64,000 bases of DNA from positions 20,398 through 84,397 of the forward strand of contig JAAAJB010000080.1 in assembly GCA_016098155.1 (NCBI GenBank), in the 5' to 3' direction. Under the pieces are notes generated by a model. It was not told the DNA's origin, searched no databases, and saw only the letters and a list, made by a program, of their open reading frames with translations. The stretch comes from Actinomortierella ambigua (lineage: Eukaryota > Mortierellomycota > Mortierellomycetes > Mortierellales > Mortierellaceae). Every line of letters begins with the position of its first letter. The first letter of the stretch is position 1. The position numbers and the translations under genes are program-made. Below, piece by piece: positions 50,456 through 62,818 of this stretch.

Positions 50456-51883
50456 TCACGAATTGCTCAAACAATATTCAGTCTCTTTGGCCACGCGTGC
50501 CGCCTCATTGATCGGTATCCGCTGCCTGCGCGGCGTATAGGACCACGCGAGAGCCATGAACAGGATCCATCCACCGACGCCAATCGCACAAAAGACCCAC
50601 ATCCGCGCCGTCGTCTCCAGCCCAGCGTTCGCCATGGCCGGGTCCAAGAGCGTGATCCAGATCGAGCCCAGGGAGCCAATCAACAACCCAAAGGACGTGG
50701 CAAACGCTCGAAACTGACGACCCGATTCCACATACATAAACTGGATCGTCGTTGGCCAGATCATGGACCCCGACAGCGCAAACAGGAGCCATTGGGGCAA
50801 CTGCAGCCACCCACTGAGACACTCGGCGCAATAGCTGCCGTCATAGTTGGCCATGTCCTTGTGCTCGCGCCCCGCCCGATGATAGCCTGCCTCGATCGGA
50901 CTGTTCAAGGCCGCGGAGATGGCAAACGAGAATATCATGATCACGTAGCCGACGGACAGGCGACGGACCAACGAAAAGTTCCAGCCTCGTCGCTCGCAGA
51001 ACGGATAGACGATATAGACCAGCAAGGGTAAAAAAGCAATCTTGAGCATGCTTTCGACGCTGGAAAACTGGGAGGACAGGACCTGGGATTGTTTGCCAAA
51101 GAGGGCCCCATTCATTTGATAGTACTGGTCGGCCCACTCGCTATCGTTCTGGAAATACAGCATCCCCCAAAAGGAGAGCGGGAGGACGATCAGCGACAGC
51201 AGCAACGCAAAATCACGCACGTCGTCTAAAAACACCCCGCCATATTCGGCCTCGGCAAAATTGAGCCAGTGCCCTTGCCTCGCACGCTCTTCCGGACCGG
51301 CCCTGACAAAGCGCGAGCTGGCCAACATCGCGGCCTTGACGGCCCGCCACGGCAAAAACTCGCCCAGCGGCGGCACCACACGGTACCATCGATGACCCAA
51401 TGCAAAGACTATCGACGACAGCAGAAAGACCACGGTCGGTAACAAGAACGCATAGGGGTAGCACGTCGATTGGCCCATGCATGGCTTGTTGGCAATGACG
51501 GGCACAAGAAACTGCGAGATGAGCTCCCCGACTTGGATCGCGACGTAGAACAGCGAGAAGAAGCGATCCTTGGCCCTTTCCTGTGACGGCAGGTACTGAT
51601 CGCCGCCATGGGACGAGACACAGGGCTTGATGCCTCCAGTGCCCAGCGCAATGATGACCATCGGTAAAAAGCTCAGCCCATACGAGACGGTGCCCACTGG
51701 CCCCAACAGGTTGGGGATCGCAAAGACTGTCAGCGTGATCATACCGATGAAGTAGATGACTGAGAACGAGATAATGGTCCACCTATATGGAAAATCATTG
51801 GAAGGGGGAAGGAGAAGGAGAAGGAGTTAAAAAATAGTAAAAAAGACGCTGCATATTGGGAGGCAGAACAGGTATGCAGTCGA

Positions 51884-51914
<31 letters not shown>

Positions 51915-52317
51915 GAGGGAGGAATGGAGAGAAGGATGTCCCCTTTTACCATTTTCCAAAGTAAGAGTCCGAAAGAGCCGCACCCAGCACGGGGAAAAAG
52001 AAGGCCAGCATGATAAAAGTCGTTGTGTAGACTTTTGCCTGGATCTTTTCCATGCCGGTGATCTGCAGAAAGTATTTGTTCAGATTAGGCGCAATAGCGT
52101 AGTAGCAGAACCGCTCCCCAAACTCGTTGGAAAGAATAAAGTAGATCGCCACAGGGTGCTTGCCAGGGTTGGCTCGCAGTCTGGCGTCCAGTTCGACATT
52201 CAATCGAGCCTCAAGTTCCATAAGCTCCTTCTCCCGCTCTGTAAGAAGGTCCTGCTGGGTGACATCCTGCAACTCGTCTATCTCATGAGACTCTTCATCT
52301 TTGTGGGTCCTGGTCAT
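50456..52317 (-). CDS. POT/PTR2-family proton-coupled peptide transporter
   Basis: A plasma-membrane importer of di- and tripeptides driven by protons (major facilitator superfamily). Two exons (52317–51950, 51782–50456) give 564 residues. After a hydrophilic Glu-rich N-terminus (about 1–60), the POT signature NEFGERFCYYAIAPNLNKYF contains the ExxERFxYY proton-coupling motif with one Cys substitution (ERFCYY). Helices then follow (TTTFIMLAFFFPVLGAALSD; SFLPMVIIALGTGGIKPCVS), and the second family motif FFSLFYVAIQVGELISQFL is intact. Late helices include WLLFALSGSMIWPTTIQFMY. About 12 membrane spans are expected. The tail RRQRIPINEAARVAKE is cytoplasmic. Confidence 0.94.
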
Positions 52318-53352
52318 ATTTTTTTTTTTGGTTTCTTTGTCGCCTCTTTCTGTGATTGAACGGGTCGGGGCGGGGCGGGGCGGGAGTATGGGAGTGGTGA
52401 AAGGCGAAGAATGGACAATGGTGGAAACGAAGAAAAAGTAGCAAAAGCGGTGAAAGGGGGTGATCGGGAAGGAAAAGGGGGGAGGAGCAAGAGGCAGACG
52501 TCGTTGAGGCAAAGGATATTTTTGGGTGTCACTACACCGTCATGGAACGTTAAGGAGTTGGCGCATACTCCCAGCCAAAACCTCGTTAGTAGTATGTGGA
52601 AAGGTTTGGAGTGATATGGTCAGGGAATCCGTCTTAGACAGGTGGAATTGATGCAGCATGCACTTTACTATGCTCTGGCACACAGGAATATCGCAGTGGA
52701 ATGTGGTATTCAGCATCGACAAACAATAAAGGGAGCGGTATGTTGTTGCGCCAAGGCCAAATACAGGCCAGAACAATCTGAAGGATCCTCTCCCCCCTCT
52801 CCTTTGCACGGCTGAGGTCAAGCTAGGACCAGTCGCCATCATTGGAAACATAAAATTCAGGGATCGCCTCTCCGTAGCTGGTGAGCCGACTGCAGGAAAT
52901 GCAGCCATGTCTTCTTTGCTGACTCTGCGTCGAGCAAGGGTGGGAGATGCGACGAACTGCGGGGATTATGTTCTGCAGAAGAACATTCAGGACTGCGTTT
53001 TGATCCCAGTTGATGGCGAACTCTCAGGGTCCAACTGCGCGAACGCCACATCCCCCCCCCCACACCGCGATGATTTCTTGCGTTTTACCAAAACATGATC
53101 AACTGCCCCCCCCCTCCAAGCTGCATCACCCTCCACCCATCTGAGACGGATCCCATGCGTTGTCACCTCCCACACCATTCACAGACTAGTTTTTCTTTTC
53201 TGTTCTTTTTTCTAGCAAGACTCTGGTAAGCCTAAACCAGTTCTCATAATGTTGTCAATATACATATTACTCATCAGGATATCAAATGATGATTGGGGAA
53301 GGGAAAGAGGGGAGGGTGATGGATGGCGGCTTGATTGGAGTGGGGGGGGTCC
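52318..53352. other. Upstream region of the peptide transporter gene
   Basis: 1 kb between the transporter start (−) and the stop of the next minus-strand gene. A G-rich + strand block (52365–52385, GGGGCGGGGC repeats) lies just upstream of the transporter ATG and reads as C-rich on its coding strand. A minus-strand open frame at 52540–52908 shows no recognisable family and is not called. Confidence 0.55.
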
Positions 53353-56118
53353 TCACTCCTCCAACAGCATGGGAAGGTTCTGGATGGACTTCCAGATTTC
53401 TTGAGCATGACGTTCCTGGTCATCGTCAGAGACCCGATGCCAGTCGACGGTTTCAAGGCGGCCGCCAACAGTCTGCAACAAAAACTGGAGCATGCGCACT
53501 TTCCGCTCATGTGCCAGCGTCAGCGGGTCTTGTGCTGCAGTCAGCGCCGGCGGTGGGAGGAGGAGGATGGGCGTGGAGCCCTCGGGACCTGTAGTGGTGG
53601 AAGGTGTGGATCCCGTGGGCGATGGCTCCACCTCTGTATTAGTGGCGGTCGTGGTCACGGTGGTGGCGGTGGACTCTGATGGTGGGGGCGGGATGGCGGC
53701 TGTTGTGGTTGCAGTCTCTGCCCTACTCAGATCAGAAGGAGGTACGTCCGAGTGGGATGAAGCAGCATCCGACTTTGGTTTCGTCTGGAAGGCAGCCAGC
53801 AATTGGGCAGAGGAGTAGCGACGACGCGCTGGAGGACTTTCGACTCTGGGGGCACTGAGACTAGTACTACCAGTGGTGCCAGTGGTGGTAGTGGAGGTGC
53901 CTGTGGTGGCTGTGACTGTGGTGGCGGGGCCGATCTTTGCTTGAGCAGCATGGACGGCGAGCCCGGTCGTGGCTGTGGACGCAGCTTCGGTGGCGACTAC
54001 GACGGTGGCGGCGGAGGCGGTGGCAGAGGGCAACCAACTCCTTCGGGAGCCAGCGAGTCCAAACGAGCGATAGGGTCCCGAGGCAGTGGATTCACCAGAG
54101 GTGGAGTCGAGATCGTCGTCATCGTCCACATCATCATCGTCGGCCTCGTTGTCGGCAGCGGAAGTCGCAGTCGTGGTGGTGGTGTTGGTGATACCTGTGC
54201 CATCAGATGGGGGGACGATCAGACCCTTGGATCGCTGATGGAACCGCAAATTTGGATACCAAGCCCGCGCAAGAGCCATGTGTTCACAAAACGATTTTTG
54301 GCCAGCCATCGCGCTTGGGCAGCTGCACTGGAGAATCTCGCCAGTCAGACCAGGTGTTGTCCAGTGGACTGTCACGTTATAGGCCCTGTGGCTTCCAGGG
54401 CTTGTTCCTTCTCCCGCTCTTCCTCCTCCTTCACCACGGACTACGGACGATGCTGATGATGGCGGTGGGAGCGACGACGAAGATGATGATGACGGCCACT
54501 CAACGCGGATAATGTCAGACTTTTCAATGCTTTTAACCGAGGAGATCAACTCGGGAAGCTCCCTGCTCTTACGGTAGGTATACCTTTGAACGGCCTTCAG
54601 CCGAACTGCCTCGATAGCCTCGACCATCTCCAGCATTTTGCGACGAACCTCCTTTGGGCTTTCTGGTTGCTGTGGTTGCATTGACCGTGTGGTGGCGGAG
54701 GTGGTTGCAGTAGATGTCGAGGAAATCGCTGGAGTAGTCGCGATCGGTGCTTTGGTAGCGATAGGAGCAAAGGCAGCACTCACGTCACTGACGCCAGCAG
54801 CAGCAAAAGCGGCAGCAGCAGCCTTTCGTCTTCTTCGTCTTTTGGCAACTTTGGCCGCCTTGGCCGCATGGATGGCGCCGGCGACGACGGTCTCGACGGT
54901 CTGAGTCTCCGACCTGGCTGCACTGGCAGCAGCAGCGAGGAGCGAGTCTTCTTGAAGGAGTGTGGTCAGTCGTTGAAACATAGACTTTGTCGTGAGCGTG
55001 TGTTGGCAGTCGCGCTGAGGCTCTGCACCGTAGTTGTCTTTAATACCGTATACAGCAGCGTCATTGTAGGCACGGCAGTTGCAACCCAGAATCTCAATCT
55101 TGTACCCAGCCTCCACTTTGAGCGTCACTTCGTATGTGGACAGGTTCTCGCGGTGATCTGTGGTGGTGGCGATGGCGGCAGTACCCTCGTGGGCTTTTGA
55201 ATCATCGCTGGTCTTTGGATCATTGTCAACTTTGATGTTGTCCTTCATTTTAGAGCCATCGTCGTTGACTTTGACACTGGTGCTGGTAGAGCTGTTGTCG
55301 TTACTGGGAGATGCAGTGGCGGGGGCGTTGGCGGGGGTTTCAAACTGGATGATTAAGCGATCGTCGGATAAGGGGATGAACTTTGGTGTCATGGTCCCAT
55401 GGAGATGGGGATGGTCCTCTTCTGTCCGCTGGGTCTGTTGCCGTGTCTTATCCTCAGCATGCCCCCACCCGGTGGACCACCACCAACCGACTTGCAAACT
55501 CTCGCGCCTGCCCGACGCACTGCTGGTCGAGGATAGTTTGCTCACCGTCCTGCTGCCAAGCTTTCGTCGTCCACTTGTCACGATAGGCCCAACTTCATCA
55601 TCAACTCTGTCTTTCTTAGATGTGGTGTCGATGTTAGTGTCGTGGGCGCGACTATTGCTGCCGCTGCTGCTGCTACTGCTGCTACCGATTATTGGTGGCG
55701 ACGTTACTGCTGTTGCCAGTGGATCTATGGGTTTCGCTTCTCCTTCTCTTCCTCCAACCGGTCCTCCTGATGAAGCCGCTTTGGCTTTGGCTTTGGCAGT
55801 CTTGGAACTTTCGCGTTTACCAAGCAGTTTCTTTTCTTGTTCGAGACCATCCTTCAATTGATCAAGCAGGTTGTTGATGTTGCCCTATTAGGGGTGCAAT
55901 TTTTTTTTTTCAGTCTTGTGTTTAGGAAAACAAAAGGCTCCACTTCTCTTCCCCCCCCCTGCCATGTACAAATACAGGTTGTTGAATTCCTGTTTTTTCA
56001 AGTCGATATCATTTGTTGTTGTTGTTGTTGCGTCTGTTGTTGATTGTGGTTGTTGTCGATCCGATAGTCTTACAAGGATATTTCTAAACGGCGACACAGA
56101 AGTGCGGGAGTCTTCCAT
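53353..56118 (-). CDS. Large low-complexity protein with two SWIM-type zinc-finger signatures
   Basis: Function unknown. The best model has a 15-codon first exon (56118–56074; MEDSRTSVSPFRNIL) spliced in phase 0 to 55884–53353, giving 858 residues. Two segments fit the SWIM pattern CxC…CxH. The first, at about 281, is CNCRAYNDAAVYG…RDCQH. The second, at about 533, is CSCPSAMAGQKSFCEHMALA. Each is preceded by a similar beta-strand-like stretch (YEVTLKVEAGYKIEILGCNC; YNVTVHWTTPGLTGEILQCSC), suggesting an internal duplication. SWIM fingers bind DNA or protein in transposase-related, Shu2/Zswim and MEKK1-type proteins. The remainder is Ser/Thr/Ala-rich, with a basic KRRRRRKAAAAAFAA stretch that may be a nuclear signal. 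The C-terminus (LAHERKVRMLQFLLQTVGGR) looks helical. An alternative donor near 55970 breaks the frame. Confidence 0.75.
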
Positions 56119-56700
56119 GATGAGAAAATGAAGAAAACGTGTAAAAAATGTTGTGGGAAAGAGAGAGAGCTTTGTTCAGACAGCATCATGTTTTTATGAT
56201 AATCTGACCACGCCTCAGCATTCCATTTCGACCTTGATGATACCTTTTAGAAACAAAAATCTCTCATTCATACTTTTAACACTACTTTTTGGATGAAACC
56301 ACAGGGAATTGTTTGTTGTTTTCTTCATGAAGATTGGCTCAACACCAGTTTTTGCCTAGCCCCCTATCGTCATGACATTCCATAGTGATGTATTTTTCTT
56401 GCTTTATGAATCGGCTGAGGGGAGCTTTGAGGTATAAGATGGAGAGGGGGCACGCGGAAAGGGGAGGGGGGGTCGAAAGGAGCGAGACGAGTGAGGAGGA
56501 GAAGAGGAAAGGATGATGGGTGTGCCGCCAAAAAAACAGCAGTAACAGGCTGCGAGTGGGGGTGAAAGTGAGATAATTTTTAAAGCTACTCAGGGATGTT
56601 TGTTGCAAGCAGAAAAAAGGGATGGGAGGTAGGAGGAAAAAGGAGAAGATCTTCGAGGATTTTTTTTGTTTTTTTTGCTAAGGGCCAGTGACCCATCCTT
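56119..56700. other. Intergenic spacer
   Basis: 582 bases between the start of the SWIM protein gene and the stop of the LIM/RhoGAP gene, both on the minus strand. It should contain the SWIM gene promoter and the RhoGAP 3' UTR. No coding signal. Confidence 0.6.
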
Positions 56701-59700
56701 TTAGAGCGACATGGGTGTCGAGCCAGCACCGCCACCGACCGTGATAATAGGCGTCGTATGACTGTGGTGAGGTGGTGGTGGCCGCTGAGGAATCCGTACA
56801 GGCGAGACTGAAGCAGCTGGCGATCCTGTTGCCGACAAGGAAGGTTGTGGTGATGGTGCATTGACGCGGTTGTTGTAGACTGGGTGTCCGTTACTGTCTA
56901 CTGCTTGTTGCTGACCAAAGGAGAGTTGGCTGATGGATCGGAACTCGACATGTGTCGATGAAGAGTGATGGTTTGGAGGTGGTGAATGTGGTGGCGAAGG
57001 AGCAATAAGGCCGTTGTGCAAGAGCGCCGCTTCTGACTGGTGGTTGGAAAGTTGTTGATGATGCTGCGGCTGACCATTGCTACCGTTGAACGTCCTAGCA
57101 TCATTCCTGATGATCCCTTCTGTCGTGTCCGCATAGAGGTCTCCTAGAGAGTGCGACTTCTTCACGCGTGTCTTGACATAGTTTTCACAGCGTTTGAGAA
57201 TGTCTTTGGATGATAGGTCCATTGACGACTCGAGCAGATCCTGATCATCCAGGATCGAAGAGAGATCCTCTGGCACCAAGCAAAACTCATCCTGGTACTC
57301 CAGGAGACCCATCAAGGCCTCGATCGCCAAGAAGCTCTCATCCTTGGTAGGGTCCTTGGATTTGGAATACAGGACGTTGGGTGTGATGACGGTGGCGAGA
57401 TTATGCAGATCCATCTTGCTACCCGTCTCCTCGTCGACGTGTGAGAACGACGCCACCCATCGCAGGAATAGACAGATCGCCTCCATGCTGTCGCGGTTCG
57501 GCTTGGGTAGCAGACAGCATGTCAGGTGCAAGATCAACTTGCGTACGCCCTCATCCTCCATCTTTTGAGACACGACAAATAACCGATGCAACTTGAATGT
57601 CAGAAGCGGGTCGGGGAGATCACGCAGGAACTTCTTGAGCAGCGCCGCCACCTGGACAGGGTTGTCTTCAGCCAAGTTCACTGCGGATGGATCCTTGTCG
57701 ATGGCGTCACTCAACTCCTTCAGCCGTCGAATGTTGCCATTCTTGCGGAAAATGCCCTCCACCGACATGTCCATCTGGCGCAACGACGAGATGGAGTCAT
57801 CCACAAAGCTTGGAATACGGATCCTGCCTGGCCCTGCGCCCAAGGACGAGTCCACTCCGTTGCGCTCGACAAGTACCTCCAGCGGCACACCAAAGGTACC
57901 CTCGACCTTTGGCTTCTTCTTGTCCGTCTTGAGACCCTTCACAAAGCGACCCCACAACGTCTGCTTCCGCTGACCAATCAAGTCCAAGAGCTCTTCCAAT
58001 GTGAAGTACTCGGACACCAGTGGCGCCAGCGTCAATACGGCCAAGTGCTTAACAATGAACAGTTCCAGAGCCGACAACTCGTTCAGATACTGCCTCTTTG
58101 CCATACGACGTACAGGTGCCGCGGATGCATGGATGACCAGGTTGGAGGCTGCGCAAGGGCCACTGATGGGTACTGGGCCAGGTGTCGAGGTCTGCTGTTT
58201 GCCTGGTGGCGCGGGTGAGGGAGAAGCTCTAGGGCGTTGCTGCAGTGGCTGTTGCTGTGGTGGCTGCTGCTGTTGCTGCAGTCCAGTCGGAGGCGGTGTT
58301 GATCCTGTGCTTGGGACCGTGGTGTTGGTCGAAATTGCCAGGCGCTCGGTCAGGTCTGACAGCGTTGGGGGTGCAGGTTCTGGTGGTGGACTATTTGCTC
58401 GTGCCAACTCCTCCTCCTGCTGTAATGCTGCCTCGCTTGGCTTTTCATCGATAATCTCAATCTCAAGAGCGGCAGGCTCGGCGGCCGTGGCGCCACCAGT
58501 GGACCCTGCTGTGTGCGGGGACAAGTGCTGGCCATCTCCATTGGTTTCCATAGGTGGCGCTCGTCGCCGCGCATGCGCAATCACAGTCTGCCGTCGCGGG
58601 AATCGTGCCGAATTGGACAGTTTGCGATCTAGATGGGTCGACTTTACGCGCTTAAGGTCACTGAGATGTCCTGTTTCGTACTGTCGGTTATCATCCGATG
58701 AATATGACTTTGACCTTGTGTCTTTGCGAATCAATCCTGGAGGCGTCAAAGGGTCTGAATTGGCAGAAGGTGAGATTGCTGGGTCACGTCCACGCTGCTC
58801 AGGCTCTATATGGGCCACGTCGTCGCCTACAGGGTGTTTGGTAATTTTACCAAAAAAAAAAAAAAAAAAAAAAAAAAAGTCAGCATCTGGATTCTCTATC
58901 CAGACATGCATACGAGAGAGAGAGAGAGAGAAAAAGGTAGAAAGAGGGGAGAGAGAGAGACTATACCTTTAAGTCGGAGCAAATTCTCAAGACGGACAAG
59001 TGCAACTCTCAGTAAAAAGGTATATTGTTCCAGCTTGGTGACATGAGAAAATCCAGCATGCGATTCCGGTGTTTTGCACTGTTGACAGAGGACCGACCCG
59101 CGGTTGGCGTCAAACGTGGCATTGTAATAGACCGAGGCGAGAGGTGTGGAGCAATTGGCGCAGATAAGACACTTTGGATGCCACCGATGGTGATGATCAA
59201 GCCTGAAACACTCGTCCTCGATTGTCACCTTGCATGCTAAACAAAGGTCCGATGTCACCTCGGCCTCCACTGAGCCTCTGCTTTGTGCATCACGCAAGTA
59301 CTTGTCCTTGTTCGCCAGTTCCATCAGTCGATTTAAGAAACGGGCAATCACCGTTGATGAGTTGTATTGCCGTTCCTAAAAATAAAGTTGGGCGGGTTTC
59401 AACAGTGATGTGAGAGACGTTAGAGTTGTGTAATTGGGGTGATCGGAGCGTGCAATGATAGCGCATTTGCGCAGATTCCATTCTTTTTTGGCACATGGGT
59501 TGAGCCATCCTTTGGTATGAAAAAAAAATGAAAGACATACCAGCTTGAGTGCGTAAGTCAGTGCGATGCGAATAAGAATCTTGAGATAGTGTGCTAGCCC
59601 TGTGACGAGCGAGAGCAGCTCTTGAGTCATGCCCAAGCGACGGACGCCGCTTTCCTGCGTGTGCGACAAAAGCGAAAAAAAGTTGACAATTTTTTTGCAG

Positions 59701-62210
59701 AGCATCTTGGCTTCTCGTCCATGGCTCATATCTGTAAGGAAGAATAATAAAATGTGATACAAAGAGTGTATCGAACATTAGTAATCATCCACGTCTTCAT
59801 TTGCCCCGAGTCTCTGATGAAGAACCATTGGTTTTTTTTGTTCCCTTCATTCGCCCAACTTACCACCTGGGTCGCCAGCTTCCTGCATCTGAATCTCCAA
59901 GTCGTCAATGGCGTTGAAGAGAATCTCGACGTGAAGGATAAACTTCTCAGCCATCTGAACGCCGTCGTAATAGGCACCGTTGGACACATGGAGCAACATT
60001 TCTGAAATGCACCCTGCTGAAGACTCCTCAAAAGCTGAAAGAACGGTCCAGATCTGATACACCTTTTCCTCCATCTGCTGCTGGGTCCGTTTGAGCTCTT
60101 CCGGTGATTTGAGCTCATTCGATGTGTCTGTTTGATGGGGCTTTGATACGGTGACATCACTGTTGTTATTGCTGCTTCCCTCGCTGGCGCCAGCGCCTTC
60201 GATCTGCAGCAAGTTAGTTGGGCTTATGGGCGAAGGAGATGGTGCAAGCTTGACATTCCAGAACTATTGTTATGCAGGCACAAATGAAAGACAACAAAGG
60301 TTAGTGGGAGAAAAGCAACTATGGTGGGACAGGGGAGGTGCCCAACACGAAACGACAAGACGAGGGAGAGGGGGAAGCGAAATGTTTAAACAGCCAAGAC
60401 GCACGTGGGTGAGGAAGAAACAGTTGGCTCTTAAACTAGGGGGTGAGATGAAGGGGAAGAATGTGTGGATAGTGTATTTGGAAGGGGAGGCGATGGGTGT
60501 GGGGTCGGTCTTATCGAGCCGAACCATGAAAAAACAAGGGCTTACGGGGGGTTTTTTTTGGGAGAAAGGGTTTGATTGGATAGGGAAAGTTTGGTATGGA
60601 TGGATGCGTATAGGGTTGGGAGAAGAGGTGCGACTGAAAACAACACCACCACCACGAGACTTCATCATTGCCACCATCGACCAGGGCCCAGTTGGCAGCT
60701 GAGCTTTTTTTTTTTCTTTTTTTTTCTTTCCTTCCTTCCTTCCACCCAAATATAGCGTCGAAAAAAAGCACGCGAAAAGCGGCTTCTGCTCGCTCTGTAT
60801 TTCGGATCTTGGTTAAAGAGTGGCTCTGGGAACCAATAATAGATCGATCGATAGCTCCACATCCCCAATTGTCTCCGCTTCATTTTTTCTTATAATTTTT
60901 TCTTTTTCATTCCTGCTTTTTACCTTGTGGATCATATAGCATTCTGGATGCCAGTGCTCGTCCTGACTGTTGCGGTTGATCTCGACAAACTGCTTCAAGA
61001 TGGCTGTCTGACATCCTGCGCACTTGACGGCATAGGTCAAAGAGTAGTGGTAATGGCAGTACACCTTGCCGTCGTGTTCGTAGTAAGAGTCTTGAGGCCC
61101 AAAGACCGTTGGACACACAGAGCACGTAAAGTGCTCGATATGATATTTATAGTCTAGGGCAGTAATGTAGCTCCCGCGTAGGGCCCCTCCACAGGAATGA
61201 CAAACCAGGTTTAGCCGACGAAAGTAGTCGCGCTCGCACAGCGGATACTGCTTGCCATCAGCCTCAACAATGGGAAAGAACTTGCTCGCCACAATTTGCT
61301 CGCAATCCTGAGAAAAATAAAAGAGGAATGAGGTCCAGGTACCAAAAAAAAATTTAAGAAAAAAAAAGCCATGTGGAATGAATGTCAGTCGGTCATCGAG
61401 AACAATTGAAATAGAAGAAGAAAAAAAAAAAAAGTCGGGAGGGGAAGAGAGTGGCGCCAGTTCATTCACAGAAGCGACATCAGTATCAAAGGTCAACAGG
61501 GAGACGGGTAGTTGGGGCAGAGCGGGATGGGGAATGGAGAAGAAAAGCACTGTCGCAGAGCTTGTTTGTCCCAAGCAAGAGATGCTAACAAAGCGTCTCG
61601 ATTCTGGAATTCAACAGCCCTTTGAGATGAAGGCATCAACAGTAGGGAGAGAGAGAAAGAGGGAGGGGAGAAGGAAAGAGAGAGAGAGAGACAGAGAGAG
61701 ACAGAGAGGAAAAGAGAGAACTCGCCTCTGCTGCTGCATGAAGGGTGGACAATGGTCGGTTGGCAGGAGGATGCAGATTGAAACAAAAGGAGGAGCGGGT
61801 GCAGGGTGGTGGGGGGATGCCCTTACCAGGCATTTGAAGCACTCGAGATGGTACGTATTTCCTAGTGCGCGCACAAACGAGCCATTCATCTGCAGCTCAC
61901 ACTTGCCGCATTTCTGTACGGCCGGTGCGAGTTCAGGGGAAGGCCCAGGTGGGAGGGAAGTTTGAGTGGTAATTTGTTGGCTATGGATGATGCGTGACTG
62001 ATCGGTCTGTTGGGGGAATGCCTGAGCGGCCAGGTCCCTGGAGGAGCGATTGCGCTGTTGAGGATGTGCAAGGGAGTGAGGGTGAGGATGAGGATGAGGG
62101 TGCGGGTGAGGGTGAGGGTGCTGTTGCTGGAGTTGTTGGTGCTGGTTGTGGTGCATTGGGGGCTGTGTGTCCTGATCCTCCAGCGGAGGAGTGGGCTGGG
62201 GATGGGGCAT
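56701..62210 (-). CDS. LRG1: LIM-domain RhoGAP, Lrg1-like
   Basis: GTPase-activating protein; yeast Lrg1 acts on Rho1 to restrain beta-1,3-glucan synthesis and wall-integrity signalling. Six exons (62210–61827, 61307–60924, 60263–59864, 59731–59541, 59375–58967, 58826–56701) give 1297 residues. The N-terminus is Gln/His/Pro-rich with an HPHPHP tract. LIM1 spans 101–155 (CGKC…HLECFKC…CERDYF) and LIM2 164–217 (CHSC…HFTCSVC…CHYHY). A third, incomplete LIM is at 224–260 (CAGC…HWHPECY). A helical linker follows, then LIM4 at 498–556 (CLAC…HHRWHPKCLICANC…CQQC). The RhoGAP domain covers about 900–1115, with arginine finger GIFRKNGNIRRL near 950 and LPDPLLTF. The tail is Pro/Ser/His-rich. The frame stays open upstream of 62210, but that stretch is a Phe/Leu/Ser low-complexity leader. 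Confidence 0.93.
58852..58878. repeat. Poly-A homopolymer (intronic)
   Basis: About 27 A residues on the + strand, within the last intron of the LIM/RhoGAP gene. It forms the poly-T tract ahead of that intron's acceptor region. Confidence 0.9.
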
Positions 62211-62334
62211 GGAGGGGACTGGAGGAGGGTGAGGTCGTGGCCAATGGATGGGGAGGTGGAGAAGAAGGCAGAAAGGAGTGCAGAGAGTATTTGTGTATGT
62301 ATATGTGTGTGTGTATGTGTGCGAAGCAGAGCAG

Positions 62335-62620
62335 AGCGGGAGAGGATAAGAGGAGGAGGAGGAGGAGGAAGAAGAAGAAGAGAGGAGGAGGAGGAGGAGG
62401 AGGCAGGTGAAAGACAGCAGAGAAGAAGAAGAAGAAGGGCGGTGCAAGAGCTGGGAGGGGGAGAATAAGAGAGAGAAGAGAGAGAAGAGAGAAGAAGAAG
62501 AAAAAAAAAAAAAAAAGAAAAAAAGAAAAGAAGAAGAAAAGAAGAAGAAAAAAAAAAGAAAAAAAAGAAAAAAAAGAAGTGAAGAAGGCGAAGAAGGTGA
62601 AGGAGGTGAACAAGAAGTCA
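62335..62620. repeat. Long polypurine (GA-rich) tract
   Basis: About 285 bases almost wholly A and G on the + strand, made of GGA, GAA and AAAAG units. It lies just upstream of the LIM/RhoGAP start and is polypyrimidine on that gene's coding strand. Confidence 0.9.
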
Positions 62621-62629
62621 AACCTCACC

Positions 62630-62818
62630 CAGATAACCTTGGGTGCCGAGCATTGAAATCACAAGCAAGAGGATCAAAAGGTAAGCAACTGTTACAAGGA
62701 CACGCGGATAGTTGGCATCAACGAACTTGAAGACAGCAACGAGACCAATGCGCACACACTTATGGTTCTTGTCGGTGTTGCAACAGGATGCCCTACCACT
62801 CTCGCGGCAACGAATCAT
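62630..62818 (-). other. Possible exon with a membrane segment, unassigned
   Basis: A minus-strand frame starts MIRCRESGRASCCN and contains one strongly hydrophobic stretch (VLVTVAYLLILLLVISML). It reaches a canonical-looking donor (CTGG before GTGAGG) at 62630. It could be the 5' exon of an unrecognised transcript or a chance frame. No downstream partner exon was found before the LIM/RhoGAP start. Confidence 0.2.

Noticed and set aside
52540..52908. 122-residue minus-strand frame upstream of the peptide transporter
   Set aside because: No recognisable domain, no flanking splice pattern, and unlike the codon use of neighbouring genes.
62211..62621. N-terminal extension of the LIM/RhoGAP frame to 62621
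   Set aside because: The stretch translates to Phe/Leu/Ser homopolymer from a polypyrimidine leader, with no protein-like character.
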